64,000 nt of DNA from Flavobacteriaceae bacterium PS02338 (GTDB lineage Bacteria; Bacteroidota; Bacteroidia; Sphingobacteriales; Sphingobacteriaceae). Of the stretch, positions 61,824 through 64,000 are shown piece by piece. How positions within the stretch are numbered: position 1 is the first letter of the stretch; every line of letters starts with the position of its first letter. The notes beneath the pieces were generated by a model. That model ran no database searches, had not been told where the DNA came from, and was given only the letters and a program-made list of their open reading frames with translations. The stretch is taken from contig JASCOD010000001.1 of the NCBI GenBank assembly GCA_029959615.1, positions 1,674,001-1,738,000 of the forward strand, given 5' to 3'. Position numbers and translations under genes: made by a program.

Positions 61824-62786
61824 ATGGAACAATTAAAAACATCTTTTGATTTTGAAAAGCCTTTATCAGATTTGTACCAACAAATTGAGAAGGTTAAGCA
61901 GATTGCCGATAAGACTAAAGTAGACATGTCGGCTACACTTGCAGAGCTGGAAGAAAAGGCTGAGCAGACTAGTCAAAATCTTTATGCTAACCTAACCGGT
62001 TGGCAGAAGGTTCAAATGTCTCGTCATGCAGAACGTCCGCAAACACTAGACTATATTAGCTTGATCTGCGATGATTTTATAGAACTTCACGGAGATAGAA
62101 CGGTTAAGGACGATAAGGCTATTATTGGAGGTTTCGCCACTATTGACGGACAAACAGTAATGGTAATTGGCCACCAGAAAGGTAAAAATACTAAAGAGCG
62201 TCAGTTTCGTAACTTTGGTATGGCTAACCCTGAAGGCTACAGAAAGGCATTACGTTTAATGCGTTTAGCAGAAAAATTCAACAAGCCTGTAATTTCTTTT
62301 ATTGACACGATGGGTGCTTACCCTGGCTTGGAAGCAGAAGAACGCGGACAGGGGGAAGCAATTGCTCGTAATTTACTAGAGATGTCAGTATTAAAGGTGC
62401 CAATTCTTTGCTTTATTGTAGGTGAAGGCGCTTCTGGTGGAGCATTAGGTATTGGTATCGGCGATAAAGTTTATATGCTAGAGCATACTTGGTACTCGGT
62501 AATCTCTCCAGAATCTTGCTCATCTATTTTATGGAGAAGCTGGGACTTTAAGGAGAAAGCTGCAGAGTGTTTGAAGCTTACTTCGGAAGATATGTATAAA
62601 AATAAACTGGTTGACGGTATAGTGAAAGAGCCTCTCGGAGGTGCGCACCAGAATCCAGAGCAGATGGCAGAAACTTTAAAAGCTCAGATATTAGACGATT
62701 TAAAATCACTCAAAAAAGTGGACTCAGAAAAGCTGATTGCGAAAAGAATTGATAAATTCTGTGCAATGGGTGTAGTAAACGAATAA
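61824..62786 (+). CDS. accA: Acetyl-CoA carboxylase carboxyltransferase subunit alpha
   Basis: A 320-residue cytoplasmic enzyme subunit. The N-terminal helical part ([20 protein letters not shown]) and the carboxyltransferase core are present: [74 protein letters not shown] and [15 protein letters not shown] are all AccA signatures. With AccD it transfers the carboxyl group from biotin to acetyl-CoA, the first step of fatty acid synthesis. As usual in Bacteroidota it is not next to accD, accB or accC. Length matches the family. Confidence 0.98.
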   Translation: MEQLKTSFDFEKPLSDLYQQIEKVKQIADKTKVDMSATLAELEEKAEQTSQNLYANLTGWQKVQMSRHAERPQTLDYISLICDDFIELHGDRTVKDDKAIIGGFATIDGQTVMVIGHQKGKNTKERQFRNFGMANPEGYRKALRLMRLAEKFNKPVISFIDTMGAYPGLEAEERGQGEAIARNLLEMSVLKVPILCFIVGEGASGGALGIGIGDKVYMLEHTWYSVISPESCSSILWRSWDFKEKAAECLKLTSEDMYKNKLVDGIVKEPLGGAHQNPEQMAETLKAQILDDLKSLKKVDSEKLIAKRIDKFCAMGVVNE

Positions 62787-62843
62787 GTAAGTCATTAGGT
62801 ATCAGTTGTCAGTCTATAGTTGGCAACAGAAATAAATATAAGG

Positions 62844-62874
62844 AAAGCACGATCAATAACGATCGTGCTTTTTT
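62844..62874 (+). terminator. Terminator of accA
   Basis: AAAGCACGATC and GATCGTGCTTT form a perfect 11-bp stem with a 6-base loop and are followed by TTTTA, 57 bp after the accA stop. Confidence 0.92.
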
Positions 62875-62891
62875 ACTATCCCATTTTATTG

Positions 62892-62950
62892 CCGTCATTC
62901 CGTACTGAAGCTTTGAGCTCAAAGAGAGGGAGTGAAGCAATCTTTCTCAT
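62892..62950. repeat. CGTCATTCCG-type intergenic repeat
   Basis: The stretch starts CGTCATTCCGTACTGAAGC and contains GAGGGAGTGAAGCAATCTTTC. It resembles a small intergenic repeat seen in many Bacteroidota, in which CGTCATT...ACTGAAG is followed by GGAGTG-AGAAATCTT. Only one copy is in this window, so the assignment rests on memory. Confidence 0.4.
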
Positions 62951-63046
62951 ACTTGTTGGGATATAGCCTAAACCTTCTCTTTTTTATATTTTATTGAGAA
63001 CTAATTAAAGCCTTGCCCTTTTGCACCGACTTTCTTGTTCGATAAG

Positions 63047-63103
63047 CCCTCTCTGCCCTGTGGGCATCCCTCCCAAAGGGGGAGATGGCGTAGCCAGAGA
63101 GGG
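63047..63103. repeat. REP-like element, copy 3 (related form)
   Basis: A 57-bp element bounded by CCCTCTCT and AGAGAGGG like copy 1, with GCCCTGTGGGCATCCCTCCC inside. It is the reverse-complement orientation of the ATGCCC-GGGCAGAGAGGG core of copies 1 and 2, with some changes. It lies in the gap between accA and the convergent gene at 63164. Confidence 0.7.
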
Positions 63104-63110
63104 ATACATA

Positions 63111-63143
63111 AAAAAGCCGTCCCAATTTAAATCGGAACGGCTT
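63111..63143 (-). terminator. Terminator of the DUF2723-like gene
   Basis: AAAGCCGT-CC and GG-ACGGCTTT form a stem of about 14 bp that on the minus-strand transcript includes two G-U pairs, followed by TTTTTT. It lies 21 bp past the stop of the minus-strand gene. Confidence 0.8.
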
Positions 63144-63163
63144 TGTATAGATTATAAAATTGT

Positions 63164-64000
63164 TTACAAACTCATGAAATCTGGAGGAAGTTCTCCAAAA
63201 TATTGTGCAAAGCCTCCATGTTCAAACAGGGATTTAATTTGCTTTTCTAAATCTGCTGCTAGTTTAGGCTGTTGGTATTGTGCTGCTACTTTAGCCATTG
63301 GCATTAATCCGTAGAATAAGCCAATCTGGATAGGCTGTTGGCCAATCAATCTGCCTTTGCTCTTCGTAATATCGCCTAAATAAGTAATTTCTTTACCAAC
63401 GTAATCAGCATATTTTTTAATTAAGGCATTGGCTTTTTCAGGTTCACCCAAAATATAAAGGTTTTGTGCCATTGTTGCAGCACCCATTGCTGCACGCATA
63501 CTATAAATTTTCGTTGGAATTACCTCATCATATCTCTTCATTACCTTTTTAGCGTCTTCTAGTCTGCCAGCTTTAATCAAGCCAGTAGTTAAGCTATTAA
63601 AGATGTTGTTGAAAATAGAAATATCGTCAGCTGATTGGATATCTAAATATGTTGCGTTTTTAATGTTACCCCACTTAAATTTATTCATTACGTGGTCATA
63701 CATAGGATCTAAGTTGATAGGTTGCTCTTCTTCGCCTCTCTTCGCAGGATCTAAAGGCAATAATCTCAACGCTAGGCCTTCACTGTATAAATATTTATCT
63801 AGACCGTTAAATTGATCTGAAGGAACAGTACTGGCAAAGTAAACCGGGCGCTTCCAGTTATTGTGTGCCAAGATATCTAACATCGCTAATGTACCTTTAG
63901 TCACATAACCTTTGTTGAAAGTCCAGTCTAGGCTAGGCACAATTTCTCCAGCACGATTTGCAGGCAGCGTTTTGGTGTTAATCACATCTTGTGGATTAAC
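63164..64000 (-). CDS. DUF2723-like (PMT-type glycosyltransferase) protein, C-terminal part
   Basis: The C-terminal 278 residues of a larger protein; the frame is open to the window edge, so the start lies beyond it and the GTG at 63985 is internal (the residues before it read VNPQD). The part seen is soluble and helical: LAMLDILAHNNWKRPVYFASTV, FNNIFNSLTTGLIKAGR and AAMGAATMAQNLYILGEPEKANALI resemble the TPR-like tail of DUF2723 proteins, which carry a membrane domain related to protein O-mannosyltransferases. No catalytic part is visible here. Confidence 0.75.
   Translation of the reverse strand, partial: VNPQDVINTKTLPANRAGEIVPSLDWTFNKGYVTKGTLAMLDILAHNNWKRPVYFASTVPSDQFNGLDKYLYSEGLALRLLPLDPAKRGEEEQPINLDPMYDHVMNKFKWGNIKNATYLDIQSADDISIFNNIFNSLTTGLIKAGRLEDAKKVMKRYDEVIPTKIYSMRAAMGAATMAQNLYILGEPEKANALIKKYADYVGKEITYLGDITKSKGRLIGQQPIQIGLFYGLMPMAKVAAQYQQPKLAADLEKQIKSLFEHGGFAQYFGELPPDFMSL

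Overview
The window looks like a chromosomal segment of a glycan-degrading Bacteroidota, most likely Sphingobacteriaceae (Pedobacter-like). The support is: two SusC/SusD pairs, type IX secretion sorting domains of type A and type B, a FecR/ECF sigma surface-signalling set, a DUF1800/DUF1501 pair, a promoter of the Bacteroidota form (TTTG, then TAnnTTTG), A/T-rich DNA and almost no Shine-Dalgarno sequences. The genus is inferred from general resemblance, not from a marker gene. I see no rRNA, tRNA, CRISPR array, prophage or insertion sequence.

Layout. 1-6553 (+): the end of a SusC gene, a SusD lipoprotein and three secreted TlpA-like thioredoxin proteins, closed by a strong two-way terminator. 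6676-14038 (-): a 1000-residue T9SS surface protein, a beta-propeller-like lipoprotein, a TPR histidine kinase with a NarL/LuxR response regulator, and a small membrane coiled-coil protein. 14230-15255 (-): a GntR-type repressor with a LacI-like sensor domain. 15456-34108 (+): a very tight 13-gene polysaccharide utilisation operon. 34175-44037 (-): an ECF sigma gene and an operon of FecR anti-sigma, STN-type TonB receptor, DUF4876 lipoprotein, DUF6850-like barrel and a secreted caspase/gingipain-like protein with HEAT repeats. 44038-44961: a repeat-rich gap. 44962-50028 (+): a 1514-residue adhesin with about 38 YadA-head-like repeats and a small T9SS type-B partner. 50361-51890: an HxlR regulator divergent from an NAD(P)-binding protein and a membrane protein. 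52457-56548 (+): a repeat-containing small ORF, an orphan TPR histidine kinase, a barrel protein and a lipoprotein. 56779-62786 (+): DUF1800, DUF1501, an ectonucleotide phosphodiesterase-like protein and accA. 63164-64000 (-): the C-terminal part of a DUF2723-like protein.

How the parts work together. The 13-gene operon reads as a complete route from glycan to pyruvate. SusCD bind and import the glycan. A surface phosphoesterase lipoprotein, a GH50/agarase-like enzyme and a second TIM-barrel protein process it. An MFS permease brings the sugar into the cytoplasm. A mutarotase-like DUF4380 protein, an SDR dehydrogenase, a UlaG-like metallo-hydrolase and a galactonate-dehydratase-like enolase-superfamily enzyme fit oxidation, lactone opening and dehydration of a sugar. 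LutABC would oxidise lactate, the end product expected when a 6-deoxy sugar such as L-fucose or L-rhamnose is degraded this way. The divergent GntR gene and a promoter overlapped by ACCACACC repeats suggest induction by a pathway intermediate.

The two systems most worth following up are this operon and the sigma/anti-sigma-controlled receptor-protease operon at 34.2-44.0 kb. The adhesin locus and the repeats around it come next.
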